From Zoogloea sp. (GTDB lineage: Bacteria > Pseudomonadota > Gammaproteobacteria > Burkholderiales > Rhodocyclaceae), in the NCBI GenBank assembly GCA_016790385.1, contig JAEUNV010000155.1:1-6987 (forward strand): a stretch of 6,987 nucleotides of DNA, written 5' to 3'. Shown one piece after another: positions 1-6,987 of the stretch. Numbering within the stretch: the first letter of the stretch is position 1; each line of letters begins with the position of its first letter. The notes below the pieces were generated by a model that saw only the letters and a list, made by a program, of their open reading frames with translations, ran no database searches and had not been told where the DNA came from. The translations under genes were made by a program, and so were the position numbers.

Positions 1-725
1 TCGTCCCAGCGCAGGGAATGGATCAGCGAATCCATGGCATGGCCCACCCGGTCCAGATCGCGGGCTTCCACCCACACCTGGAGCAGAACCTCGCGACCGC
101 TCATCGTATTGACCTTGCGCTCCAGGGCCTTCAGGTCGGCGGCCACCAGGGCAAACAGGTAAGACGGCTTGAGAAAGGGGTCTTCCCAGCGCGCAAAGTG
201 GCGACCGCCCGGTAGCGTGCCGGTTTCGAGCAGGTTGCCGTTGGACAGCAGCACCGGACAACTGGCGGCGTCGGCCTCCAGGCGCACCGTGTAGCGGGCC
301 ATCACGTCAGGGCGGTCGGGGAAGTAGGTGATGCGCCGAAAGCCCTCGGCCTCGCACTGGGTGTAGTAGCCGCCACGCGACAGGTAGAGGCCCGAAAGAG
401 TCAGGTTGGCGGAGGGATCGATGCGGGTCACGATCTCCAGCGCCACCTCGTCGGCATCCACCGTGATCTCCATCCCCCCGTCCACCATGCGCACCTGCCC
501 CTCGGCTGGCGCAGCACCATCAATGCGCACCGACTCGCAGACGAGGGACTCGCCGTACAGAAAGACAGGACCGGGGAGCGCGTCGGGATTGCGCACGCAG
601 CGCATGCGGTTGGTCACCACGGTGGCCTTGGGGTCGAGGCTGAAATCCAGATCCACGGTTGCCACCTGATACGCCAGCGGCTGATAGGCGTCACGACGGA
701 CCGGGGTGCCTTGTTGGGTACGCAT
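1..725 (-). CDS. pepN: Aminopeptidase N (M1 family), N-terminal part, cut by the window edge
   Basis: This gene encodes a zinc metallopeptidase of the M1 family that removes N-terminal residues from peptides in the cytoplasm, late in protein turnover. The window shows 241 residues from the ATG; the 3' end lies outside, so there is no stop here. The protein aligns by eye along its whole length with E. coli PepN (about 870 residues). It carries TQCEAEGFR at residues 122-130, where Gln123 and Glu125 correspond to the pair that binds the substrate N-terminus. ITYFPDRPDV follows at 132-141, LLSNGN at 159-164, then FLKPSYLFALVA at 184-195. The frame ends at SLRWD (237-241), just before the GAMEN and HEXXH motifs, so the catalytic zinc site cannot be checked. 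This is the beta-saddle domain only. The start is supported by an AAGGA site eight bases upstream. mnmC is transcribed divergently. The identification is secure; intactness beyond the edge is unknown. Confidence 0.95.
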   Translation of the reverse strand, partial: MRTQQGTPVRRDAYQPLAYQVATVDLDFSLDPKATVVTNRMRCVRNPDALPGPVFLYGESLVCESVRIDGAAPAEGQVRMVDGGMEITVDADEVALEIVTRIDPSANLTLSGLYLSRGGYYTQCEAEGFRRITYFPDRPDVMARYTVRLEADAASCPVLLSNGNLLETGTLPGGRHFARWEDPFLKPSYLFALVAADLKALERKVNTMSGREVLLQVWVEARDLDRVGHAMDSLIHSLRWD

Positions 726-733
726 GGGAACAT

Positions 734-738
734 TCCTT
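734..738 (-). promoter_or_regulatory. Ribosome binding site of pepN
   Basis: The minus strand reads AAGGA here, eight bases before the ATG at 725-723. It is the only good Shine-Dalgarno match nearby and fixes the pepN start. Confidence 0.7.
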
Positions 739-760
739 GTTGTTGCTTTGACTGCGGCGG

Positions 761-766
761 ATTCTA
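761..766 (-). promoter_or_regulatory. Candidate -10 element for pepN
   Basis: The minus strand reads TAGAAT, five of six matches to the sigma-70 -10 consensus, 35 bases upstream of the pepN ATG. No convincing -35 hexamer is visible at 16-18 bases spacing, where the sequence is AAAAGG or similar. The same hexamer lies upstream of glnB at a similar distance. This is a candidate only. Confidence 0.35.
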
Positions 767-794
767 ACCCGCGCGGCCCCAGGCCTTTTCTTTG

Positions 795-837
795 CCCCAA
801 AATTTGTTTCCCTGGGCGAAAATTGGGGGCTGCCCCC
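795..837. repeat. Overlapping inverted repeats in the pepN-mnmC divergent intergenic region
   Basis: CCCCAA at 795-800 can pair with TTGGGG at 823-828, with TT at 803-804 pairing AA at 819-820 inside after two A-A mismatches. The same G run at 825-828 can instead pair with CCCC at 834-837 around a five-base loop. The two structures exclude each other and end 30 bases before the mnmC ATG. There is no U-tract, so this is not a typical terminator. Apart from this and the pepN signals, I see nothing in the 142-base intergenic region. Confidence 0.3.
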
Positions 838-867
838 ATCCCACGGGTACGCCCCTCACCCGACACC

Positions 868-2784
868 ATGCCCGCACCCATCCAGCCCGCCGTCCTCTCC
901 TTAGCTCCCGATGGCACCCCCTATTCACCCGTCTTCGACGACGTCTACCACACCAGCGCCGGCGGCCTGGGCCAGGCACGGCACGTCTTTCTCGAGGGCA
1001 ACGGCCTGCCGGAGCGCTGGCGGGGCAGGCATCGCTGGGTCATCATCGAAACCGGTTTCGGGCTCGGACTCAACTTCCTCGCCACCTGGCAAGCCTGGAG
1101 AGACGATCCGGCCCGCAGCAACAGGCTTGATTTCATCTCCATCGAGAAGCACCCCTTCCAAACCGCCGACCTGGCCCGACTGCATGCGGCCTGGCCTGAG
1201 CTGGCCGCCCTTGCCGACGAACTCCGCCAAAGCTGGCCCGCCCTGCTACCCGGAATTCACCGGCTTCACCTGGACCATGGCCGGGTCACCCTGACCCTCG
1301 CCTTCGGTGATGCCCTTGAATTCCTCCCCCAGCTTGTGGCGCAAGCCGACGCCTTCTACCTGGACGGTTTCTCCCCGGCCCGCAACCCCGACCTATGGTC
1401 CCCCGCTATCTTCGGCCAGCTCGCCCGCCTGGCTGCCCCCGGCGCCAGTCTGGCCACCTGGTCGGTGACCGGCCACGTCAGGCGGGGGCTGGAAGCCGCT
1501 GGCTTCGGGCTGGAACGTCGGGCCGGCTTTGGGGGCAAGCGCGAGATGCTGACCGGCCGTTTCGCAAACGGGAATCCGAGTCTGGCCCAGGCCACTTCCC
1601 GTACCGCCCTGGTGATCGGGGCCGGCGTGGCTGGCACTTCGGTCGCCGAAAGGCTCGCCGCCCGGGGCTGGCAGGTATCCATCATTGACGAGGCGGACAA
1701 ACCGGGGCAAGGCGCCTCGGGCAACAGGGCCGGTGTATTCCGCCCCCTGCCCAGCCTGGACGACAACCGCCTCGCCCGCATCACGCGGGCCGGCTTTCTG
1801 TATGGCCGGCGCCATCTCGACGCCCTGGCCCGGGCCGGTCATCCCGTCCGCTGGTCGCCCACCGGCGTCCTGCACCTGGGCCGGGATGCCAAACAGGAGG
1901 GCAAGCAGAAAGCCGTGGTGGATGCCCTTCTGCCCCCCACAGACTACTTGCGTTTCGTCGACAAGGACGAAGCCTCGCAGCTCGCCGGTTGGCCACTGGA
2001 CGCCGGGGGATGGTGGTTTCCAGGCGGCGGGTGGATTCAGCCCCCCAGTCTGTGCGCCGCCAATCTCGCCGCTGGCGCCAACCAAATCACCCCACTCATG
2101 GGGCGTCGCCTGACGCAGCTCAACCAACACGACGATGGCTGGCATGCCATGGATGCCCAGGGCAGCGAGATCGCGCGGGCCGCCGTCCTGGTGCTGGCCA
2201 ACGGCGTGGGCATCCGCGCCCTGCCCCAGGCAGCCAGCCTGCCCGTGCGCCCGGCCCGCGGCCAGGTTTCCCATTTGCCGGCCAGCCCTGGCAGCGCCCC
2301 GGAAGTCGTCGTGTGCCGGCTGGGCTATGTGAGCCCCGAGGTGGACGGTGTGCGCTGCGCCGGCGCCACTTTTGTTGCCGATGACACCTGTACCGAGCTG
2401 CGCGAGTCCGAACATCAGGACAACCTCGACAAGCTCGATTTCATCCTGCCCGGTTATGCAAAGCCCTTCGATCCCGCCACCCTGGCCGGGCGAGTGGGTT
2501 TTCGCCCCGCGTCGCCGGACCGCCTCCCCATGGTCGGCGCCGTTCCCGCCGTTGCCGCGATTGAGCGTACGACACCGCTGGCCGACATCCCCCGACTGCC
2601 CGGTCTTTACGCGGCAACCGGCTTTGGCGCCCGCGGCCTGGTGTGGGCGAGTCTGGTTGGCGAATTGCTGGCCAGTCTGATCGACGGCGACCCGCTCCCC
2701 CTCGAACGCGAGCTGGTGGACGCCCTCGACCCGGCCCGCTACCTGCTCAAACCCCCTCGCCCTGGCGGTGGCGGCGACGAATAG
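868..2784 (+). CDS. mnmC: Bifunctional tRNA mnm5(s2)U34 biosynthesis protein MnmC (FAD oxidoreductase and methyltransferase)
   Basis: This cytoplasmic enzyme completes mnm5(s2)U at the wobble position of tRNAs. Its FAD domain removes the carboxymethyl group from cmnm5U to give nm5U, and its SAM domain methylates that to mnm5U, downstream of MnmE/MnmG. The product has 638 residues; E. coli MnmC has 668. Residues 1-230 form the methyltransferase domain: FDDVYHT at 23-29, the SAM loop ETGFGLGLNFL at 61-71, and DAFYLDGFSPARNPDLW at 161-177. FGGKREML at 221-228 closes this domain. The oxidoreductase domain follows, with the nucleotide-binding GAGVAG at 251-256, GASGN at 282-286, RLPMVG at 552-557 and GFGARGLVWA at 585-594. 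The ATG at 868 is chosen because homology begins a few residues later and no in-frame ATG, GTG or TTG follows the 706 ATG, which lies inside pepN on the other strand. No Shine-Dalgarno sequence is visible. The short tail is glycine-rich. Both domains look intact. Confidence 0.95.
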   Translation: MPAPIQPAVLSLAPDGTPYSPVFDDVYHTSAGGLGQARHVFLEGNGLPERWRGRHRWVIIETGFGLGLNFLATWQAWRDDPARSNRLDFISIEKHPFQTADLARLHAAWPELAALADELRQSWPALLPGIHRLHLDHGRVTLTLAFGDALEFLPQLVAQADAFYLDGFSPARNPDLWSPAIFGQLARLAAPGASLATWSVTGHVRRGLEAAGFGLERRAGFGGKREMLTGRFANGNPSLAQATSRTALVIGAGVAGTSVAERLAARGWQVSIIDEADKPGQGASGNRAGVFRPLPSLDDNRLARITRAGFLYGRRHLDALARAGHPVRWSPTGVLHLGRDAKQEGKQKAVVDALLPPTDYLRFVDKDEASQLAGWPLDAGGWWFPGGGWIQPPSLCAANLAAGANQITPLMGRRLTQLNQHDDGWHAMDAQGSEIARAAVLVLANGVGIRALPQAASLPVRPARGQVSHLPASPGSAPEVVVCRLGYVSPEVDGVRCAGATFVADDTCTELRESEHQDNLDKLDFILPGYAKPFDPATLAGRVGFRPASPDRLPMVGAVPAVAAIERTTPLADIPRLPGLYAATGFGARGLVWASLVGELLASLIDGDPLPLERELVDALDPARYLLKPPRPGGGGDE

Positions 2785-2821
2785 GCCCGACAACGACTTT
2801 GTAAGCGGCCTTTGCGCCTGT

Positions 2822-2841
2822 CCCCGGAGGTCCGGCCGGGG
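2822..2841 (+). terminator. GC-rich hairpin downstream of mnmC, possible weak terminator
   Basis: CCCCGG (2822-2827) and CCGGGG (2836-2841) form a six-base-pair stem around an eight-base loop, 37 bases after the mnmC stop. The sequence that follows (CGTTACTCTCC) has no real T-tract, so it may only slow or partly stop transcription, or protect mRNA ends. The stem lies 35 bases before the next start codon. Confidence 0.25.
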
Positions 2842-2862
2842 CGTTACTCTCCTTACATTGCC

Positions 2863-2867
2863 AGGAG
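2863..2867 (+). promoter_or_regulatory. Ribosome binding site of the glycine-zipper gene
   Basis: AGGAG lies nine bases before the ATG at 2877-2879 and decides the start of the downstream gene. Confidence 0.7.
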
Positions 2868-2876
2868 AAGCGCACC

Positions 2877-3653
2877 ATGAATACCCGTTCGAGCCCCCCC
2901 TCGCTGCATCCCGCCCTGTGGGTTGCGGCCGCCTCAATCACCGCCGTAAGTCTGGCCGGCGTCGCCAAGCTCACGGGCGTGCTGCCCGATTTCAGCCGCA
3001 CGCCGCCCGCCACCACCGAAACCGTAGTGGCCCCGCCCGCCGCCCTTGAGGCTCCGGCGGCAAGGATCGCCGCCGCCCCGATCGCAGCGCCGGAAGCGCT
3101 TGCCCCGGAAAAGCCGACGCCCAAGGTCGCCCAGCCGGCCAAGGCCGAGCGCCCGACGCATAAACCCGCCGCGCCCCGGGACACGGCCAAGCCGTCCCCT
3201 GCCGTCGCCCACGACACCCCGCCGCCGCCCGACGCGGTGCCTTTGCCGCCGCCCGGCGGCCCGCGCCACGTTGTCGAAGCGCCTCCCGTGTGTCGGGAAT
3301 GCGGCGTCATTGAGCACATCGAAGCCATCCAGCAGAAGGGCGAAGGATCGGGGATCGGCGCAGTGGGTGGTGCGATCTTGGGAGGCGTGCTCGGTCACCA
3401 GGTGGGCGAAGGCTCCGGCAAGCAGCTCGCCCGTATTGGTGGCGCCGTGCTTGGCGGTTTTGCCGGCAACGAGGTGGAAAAACGGACCCGCGCGGTCACC
3501 CACTACCAGATCACCGTGCGCATGGAAGATGGTAGCCGCCGGGTCATCGAACAACGCAGCGCCCCCGTCTGGCGCGACGGCGACCCGGTGCGCGTCCGCA
3601 ACGGCGAGATCGTGGCCGGGGGTGGGCAGGCGCGGCCGGCGACGCAGTTCTAG
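2877..3653 (+). CDS. Glycine-zipper 2TM domain protein with an N-terminal membrane anchor and Pro/Ala-rich linker
   Basis: The function is unknown. The 258-residue protein has three parts. Residues 12-36 are a hydrophobic segment (LWVAAASITAVSLAGV) after a short basic start, probably an uncleaved anchor: there is no lipobox cysteine and no clear signal peptidase site. Residues 42-137 are low complexity, rich in Pro, Ala and Lys, and likely an extended linker through the periplasm. The C-terminal domain has a CREC pair at 139-142, then a glycine zipper at 157-198 (SGIGAVGGAILGGVLG and IGGAVLGGFAGNEVE) of the kind grouped with the Rickettsia 17 kDa antigen. A charged segment at 207-246 follows and looks beta-rich (YQITVRMEDGS, DGDPVRVRNGEIV). 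Related SlyB-like proteins are outer-membrane lipoproteins that affect envelope integrity; this one differs by its N-terminal anchor. AGGAG lies nine bases before the ATG. mnmC ends 92 bases upstream, so it may have its own promoter. The family call is good, the role is open. Confidence 0.85.
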   Translation: MNTRSSPPSLHPALWVAAASITAVSLAGVAKLTGVLPDFSRTPPATTETVVAPPAALEAPAARIAAAPIAAPEALAPEKPTPKVAQPAKAERPTHKPAAPRDTAKPSPAVAHDTPPPPDAVPLPPPGGPRHVVEAPPVCRECGVIEHIEAIQQKGEGSGIGAVGGAILGGVLGHQVGEGSGKQLARIGGAVLGGFAGNEVEKRTRAVTHYQITVRMEDGSRRVIEQRSAPVWRDGDPVRVRNGEIVAGGGQARPATQF

Positions 3654-3681
3654 CCTCTACACCGGATGACGCGGTGGAGGC
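3653..3681. terminator. Hairpin between converging genes, possible weak terminator
   Basis: GCCTC plus CACC (3653-3657, 3660-3663) pairs with GGTG plus GAGGC (3673-3681): nine base pairs with a two-base bulge and a nine-base loop. It begins at the last base of the glycine-zipper stop codon. Neither side has a T-tract, so intrinsic termination would be weak. The rest of 3682-3781, up to the gltX stop on the other strand, shows no gene and only short CGGC-type dyads. Confidence 0.3.
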
Positions 3682-3781
3682 CTTCCGGAAAACCGCCGCA
3701 TCCGTTCAAGTACCACGCAGCCCCGCCGGGATTCGGCTCTGGATCGGCCGCATCTCGGCCCACTCAATTACGTCAGAACGC

Positions 3782-5179
3782 TCAGAGCACCCGATCAAGG
3801 CGCCGTAGCACCTGCTCACGGCCCATGGTCTCAAGGACCCCGTCGATGGACGGTGTTTGCGGCTGACCAAGAATGGCGACCCGCAAGGGGATCGCCACCT
3901 GCGGCATCTTCAGCCCATGGGCCGTGCAGGTCTCCTTGATCGCCGTATTGAGCGCCGGCTTCTCCCACGTCATGTCGGCAAACCGGGCCCGCAGGGTGGC
4001 CAGGGCCTCCCGGGCGGGATCGGTAAGGTGCTGGGCAATCAGCTCCGGCGCCGGATGGAGGTCGATATAAAAAGGCTCGGCCGCATCCGCCAGGGCATTG
4101 AGCGTGGACGCCCTGTCCTTGTACAGCGCAATGATCGCCTCCAGGGCAGGGCCGGCTTCCGGATCGACCCCGCGACGGGCCAGGCGGCGGCTGACATCGG
4201 CGGCCAGGCGGCCGTTGTCGGCCTGTCTGATGTAGTGGGCGTTGAGCCAGTTGAGCTTCTCGGTATTGAACTGGGCCGCTGACGGCGTGATGTGATCCAG
4301 GTCGAACCATTCCACCAGTTGCTCACGACTGAAGATTTCATCGTCCCCATGGCTCCAGCCCAGACGGGCCAGATAGTTGATGACGGCTTCCGGCAGATAG
4401 CCATCGTCATCGTACTGGGTGACGCTCACCGCACCGTGGCGCTTGGAAAGTTTCTGGCCGTCGTCACCCAGGATCATGGACAGGTGGGCATATTGCGGCA
4501 CTTCCGCCCCGAGGGCCTTGAGGATGTTGATCTGGCGCGGGGTGTTATTGACGTGGTCGTCGCCGCGGATCACCTGGGTGATGCGCATGTCCCAGTCGTC
4601 CACCACCACGCAGAAGTTGTAGGTGGGCGTACCGTCGGCACGGGCGATGATGAGATCGTCCATCTCGGCATTGCTGATCTCGATGCGACCCTTCACCAGA
4701 TCATCCCAGGCCACCACACCTTCGGCGGGGTTGCGGAAACGGATCACCGGCGTCACCCCGGCTGGCGGCTCGGGCAGCACCTTGCCGGTCTCGGGGCGCC
4801 AGCGCCCGTCGTAGCGCGGCTTTTCGCCCCGGGCGCGCTGGGCCTCGCGCAGGGCGTCGAGTTCCTCCGGCGGCATGTAGCAGGGATAGGCGGAGCCGGC
4901 AGCCAGCATCTCCTGGATCACGGCCTTGTACCGGTCCATGCGCTGCATCTGGTAGAAGGGGCCTTCATCCCACTTCAGATCAAGCCAGTTCATACCATCA
5001 AGGATGGCCTGCACCGCCTCGGGGGTGGACCGGGCCACGTCGGTATCCTCAATGCGCAGGATGAAGCGGCCACCATGGCGGCGGGCATAGGCCCATGAGA
5101 ACAGCGCCGTGCGCGCCCCCCCGATGTGCAGGTAGCCGGTAGGGCTGGGGGCGAAGCGGGTACGGACAGGAGTGGCCAT
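3782..5179 (-). CDS. gltX: Glutamate--tRNA ligase
   Basis: This cytoplasmic class I synthetase joins glutamate to tRNA-Glu using ATP. The product has 465 residues, close to the E. coli enzyme (471). [20 protein letters not shown] at 6-25 holds the HIGH-type motif, and LRIEDTD follows at 41-47. GSPTYNFC-type sequence is at 183-190, [18 protein letters not shown] at 203-220, the KMSKS-type KLSKRHG at 243-249, and WSHGDDEIF at 275-283. The anticodon-binding region ends with PLRVAILGQ at 431-439. The ATG at 5179 is chosen because homology starts four residues later; an upstream in-frame ATG at 5212 would add eleven residues not typical of the family. Neither start has a visible Shine-Dalgarno site. 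Cys100 is present, but the positions of two further E. coli zinc ligands are Met102 and Trp127, so this enzyme probably lacks zinc. It lies 93 bases after glnB, beyond a terminator, so it probably has its own promoter. The tRNA discrimination class cannot be told from sequence alone. Confidence 0.96.
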   Translation of the reverse strand: MATPVRTRFAPSPTGYLHIGGARTALFSWAYARRHGGRFILRIEDTDVARSTPEAVQAILDGMNWLDLKWDEGPFYQMQRMDRYKAVIQEMLAAGSAYPCYMPPEELDALREAQRARGEKPRYDGRWRPETGKVLPEPPAGVTPVIRFRNPAEGVVAWDDLVKGRIEISNAEMDDLIIARADGTPTYNFCVVVDDWDMRITQVIRGDDHVNNTPRQINILKALGAEVPQYAHLSMILGDDGQKLSKRHGAVSVTQYDDDGYLPEAVINYLARLGWSHGDDEIFSREQLVEWFDLDHITPSAAQFNTEKLNWLNAHYIRQADNGRLAADVSRRLARRGVDPEAGPALEAIIALYKDRASTLNALADAAEPFYIDLHPAPELIAQHLTDPAREALATLRARFADMTWEKPALNTAIKETCTAHGLKMPQVAIPLRVAILGQPQTPSIDGVLETMGREQVLRRLDRVL

Positions 5180-5186
5180 GACGGGA

Positions 5187-5212
5187 ATCCGGGCAAACGT
5201 AAAGCCCGGCAT
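5187..5212 (-). promoter_or_regulatory. Hairpin in the gltX leader
   Basis: On the minus strand CCGGGC (5209-5204) pairs with GCCCGG (5194-5189) around a nine-base loop, and AT/AT can extend it past a bulged base. It ends seven bases before the gltX ATG and would cover the usual ribosome binding position, where no Shine-Dalgarno site is seen. A role in translation control is inference. Confidence 0.3.
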
Positions 5213-5239
5213 TTTACCCGGAGAAAAAGAAGCCCGGCA
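5202..5239 (-). repeat. Direct repeat TGCCGGGCTT: terminator 3' arm repeated in the gltX leader
   Basis: The minus strand has the ten-base sequence TGCCGGGCTT at 5239-5230, as the 3' arm of the glnB terminator, and again at 5211-5202. The terminator's 5' arm (AGCCCGGC, 5249-5242) could therefore pair with either copy. Confidence 0.6.
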
Positions 5240-5249
5240 GGGCCGGGCT
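5221..5249 (-). terminator. Intrinsic terminator downstream of glnB
   Basis: On the minus strand AGCCCGGC (5249-5242) and GCCGGGCT (5238-5231) form a perfect eight-base-pair GC-rich stem with a three-base loop, followed by TCTTTTTCTC. It lies 23 bases after the glnB stop. No T-tract is found on the other side, so it acts in the glnB direction. It should end most transcripts before gltX. Confidence 0.85.
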
Positions 5250-5272
5250 CGGGAGCGAGAAACGGAAACGGC

Positions 5273-5644
<372 letters not shown>

Positions 5645-5652
5645 GCCGGAAA

Positions 5653-5674
5653 GGCATGCGGATTGGCTCATGCC
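5653..5674. repeat. Inverted repeat between nadE and glnB
   Basis: GGCATG (5653-5658) and CATGCC (5669-5674) form a perfect six-base dyad with a ten-base spacer, eight bases after the nadE stop. On the minus strand only TTTCC follows, so it is a weak terminator candidate at best. It also overlaps the expected -35 region of the glnB candidate promoter, so it could be an operator. I do not recognise the site. Confidence 0.35.
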
Positions 5675-5682
5675 GCCCGCTT

Positions 5683-6987
5683 TCAGGCGTCGCGATAGCG
5701 GGAAGTGATGGGGTAGCGCCAATCCTTGCCAAAACCGCGCTGGGTCACGCGAACGCCCGGCGGCGCTTGGCGGCGCTTGTACTCGTTGCGCCGGAGCATG
5801 CCCACCGTGCGCCGGACATCCGCCTCCGGGTAGCCCCGGGCGATGATCTCGGGCGGCGACAGGTCTTCCTCCATGTAGGCGGCGATGATGGCATCGAGCA
5901 CCTCATAGGGCGGCAGGGAATCCTGGTCGCACTGATCAGGTTTGAGTTCTGCTGAAGGTGGGCGAGTAAGGATGTTCTCGGGGATCACCGGGCCGCCGGG
6001 CTGGGCGTTGCGCCAGGCACACAGGCGATAGACGAAGGTCTTGTAGATGTCCTTGATGACCGCAAATCCGCCGGCCATGTCGCCATACAGGGTGGCATAG
6101 CCGGTGGCCATCTCGCTCTTGTTGCCGGTGGTCAGCACGATGGCGCCGGTCTTGTTGGACAGGGCCATCAGCAGCATGCCGCGGATGCGCGACTGGAGGT
6201 TCTCTTCGGTGGTGTCTTCCGGCAGGCCGGCAAACTGCGGGGCCAGCATGGTGGCAAAGGTCTGCATGGCCGGCTCGATGGGAATCTCGTCGTAGCGCAC
6301 GCCCAGACGGCGAACCATCTCGCGGGAATCATCCAGGCTCATCTGGGCGGTGTAGGGCGATGGCATCATCACCGCGCGAACCTTGTCGGCGCCCAGGGCA
6401 TCGACGGCAATGGCCAGAGTGAGGGCAGAATCGACGCCCCCCGACAAGCCGATGAGGGCGCCCGGAAAGCCGTTCTTGCCCAGGTAGTCGCGTACCCCCA
6501 GCACCAGCGCGTCATACACATCGGCCTCCACGGGGCGCATGTCAGGCACGCCCTGGTCACGCCACACGCCATCGGAGAACTGCAACAGGGTCAGTTCATC
6601 CACAAACGACGCCCCCTGCCAGGCCAGCAGGCCATCCTGATCGAGGGCGAAGGAGCCCCCGTCAAAAACCAGTTCATCCTGCCCACCCACCAGGTTGCAG
6701 TAGGCCACCGGCAACCCCGTATCGGCGATGCGCTCGCGCATGACTTCGTAACGGCGCTGCTGCTTGTTCATGTGGAAGGGCGAGGCATTGAGCACCAGCA
6801 ACAGGCCGGCCCCGGCATCCCGGGCCACCTCGGCGGCGCCGGATTCCCATACATCGGCGCAGATGTTAACGCCGATGCGCACCCCCTTCAGCTCGAAGAC
6901 GCAGGCGCCATGACCGGACTCGAAGTAGCGCTCCTCGTCGAAGACCTCGTAGTTGGGCAGGCGATGCTTGAAATAGGTATCGACGAT
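5683..6987 (-). CDS. nadE: Glutamine-dependent NAD+ synthetase, 5' end outside the window
   Basis: This cytoplasmic enzyme makes NAD+ from nicotinic acid adenine dinucleotide, ATP and glutamine, the last step of NAD synthesis. The window shows 434 residues and the stop; about 100 N-terminal residues are probably missing, given a usual length near 540. The visible glutaminase (nitrilase-like) part has FKHRLPNYEVFDEERYF at 6-22, with Lys8 as the likely catalytic lysine. The likely nucleophile is Cys43 in RIGVNICADVWE at 37-48. The glutamate of the triad lies off the edge. The synthetase domain starts near 155, with the ATP loop SGGVDS at 182-187 and TTGNKSEMATGYATLYGDMAGGF at 286-308. The C-terminus has PPSAELKPDQ (343-352), then NEYKRRQAPPG (401-411). 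A reading frame starting at the GTG at 6882 would lose the lysine motif; the frame stays open to the edge and homology continues, so that start is wrong. glnB follows after 71 bases. Confidence 0.95.
   Translation of the reverse strand: MVDTYFKHRLPNYEVFDEERYFESGHGACVFELKGVRIGVNICADVWESGAAEVARDAGAGLLLVLNASPFHMNKQQRRYEVMRERIADTGLPVAYCNLVGGQDELVFDGGSFALDQDGLLAWQGASFVDELTLLQFSDGVWRDQGVPDMRPVEADVYDALVLGVRDYLGKNGFPGALIGLSGGVDSALTLAIAVDALGADKVRAVMMPSPYTAQMSLDDSREMVRRLGVRYDEIPIEPAMQTFATMLAPQFAGLPEDTTEENLQSRIRGMLLMALSNKTGAIVLTTGNKSEMATGYATLYGDMAGGFAVIKDIYKTFVYRLCAWRNAQPGGPVIPENILTRPPSAELKPDQCDQDSLPPYEVLDAIIAAYMEEDLSPPEIIARGYPEADVRRTVGMLRRNEYKRRQAPPGVRVTQRGFGKDWRYPITSRYRDA

Noticed and set aside
18..669. 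Plus-strand frames at 18-215 and 406-669
   Set aside because: Both are antisense to the well-conserved pepN coding sequence and match no known protein type.
706..867. An N-terminal extension of mnmC from the ATG at 706
   Set aside because: It would begin inside pepN on the other strand, run through the divergent promoter region, and add 54 residues absent from MnmC proteins.
1393..2937. A 514-residue open frame on the minus strand antisense to mnmC
   Set aside because: It lies opposite a clearly real gene, has no recognisable domain, and long antisense frames are expected in GC-rich DNA with strong third-position bias.
2934..3554. A 206-residue minus-strand frame opposite the glycine-zipper gene
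   Set aside because: It is Gly/Arg-rich, low-complexity translation of the opposite strand of a Pro/Ala/Gly-rich gene, with no start signal.
3682..3781. A possible small gene or RNA in the convergent gap
   Set aside because: No start with a ribosome binding site, no tRNA-like fold and no strong terminator were seen. Only short CGGC-type dyads are present.
4292..5098. A 268-residue plus-strand frame antisense to gltX
   Set aside because: It mirrors conserved gltX codons, its His/Val/Gly-rich composition is typical of shadow translation, and it has no family resemblance.
5180..5212. The upstream ATG of gltX at 5212
   Set aside because: The eleven added residues are not typical of GluRS, and the codons fall in the repeated leader hairpin. 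The 5179 start fits the family, though neither start has a clear ribosome binding site.

Overview
The window is GC-rich, densely coded chromosomal DNA carrying housekeeping genes only. The proteins look betaproteobacterial. The best guess is the Rhodocyclales (Azoarcus/Thauera/Zoogloea-like), based on the style of GltX, GlnB and NadE and on the glutamine-dependent NadE lying beside glnB. That placement is an inference from memory of these families, not from a search. I see no mobile elements, phage genes, CRISPR array, tRNA or rRNA.

Layout from left to right. (1) Positions 1-725, minus strand: the 5' part of pepN (aminopeptidase N), cut off by the window edge just before the catalytic domain. 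(2) Positions 726-867: a divergent intergenic region with a good pepN ribosome binding site, a -10-like hexamer and overlapping inverted repeats. (3) Positions 868-2784, plus strand: mnmC, the bifunctional enzyme completing mnm5(s2)U34 in tRNA. (4) Positions 2877-3653, plus strand: a membrane-anchored glycine-zipper 2TM protein with a long Pro/Ala-rich linker. (5) Positions 3654-3781: a convergent intergenic region with one hairpin. (6) A minus-strand cluster read from right to left: nadE (5683-6987, 5' end missing), glnB (5273-5611), a clear intrinsic terminator (5221-5249) and gltX (3782-5179).

How the genes fit together. The minus-strand cluster centres on glutamine and glutamate use. NadE takes the amide nitrogen of glutamine to make NAD+, GlnB senses 2-oxoglutarate, ATP and ADP and so reports nitrogen status, and GltX charges tRNA with glutamate. 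nadE and glnB are 71 bp apart on the same strand, which fits the known regulation of a glutamine-dependent NAD synthetase by a PII protein. The terminator after glnB largely separates gltX, but the gltX leader repeats the terminator's 3' arm, so alternative foldings are possible. GltX and MnmC both act on tRNA (MnmC modifies tRNAs that include tRNA-Glu), but they lie on opposite strands and are not an operon.

I did not find an undescribed system. The most useful second looks are the nadE-glnB linkage, the repeated arm in the gltX leader, the apparent loss of the GluRS zinc ligands, and the unusual architecture of the glycine-zipper protein.
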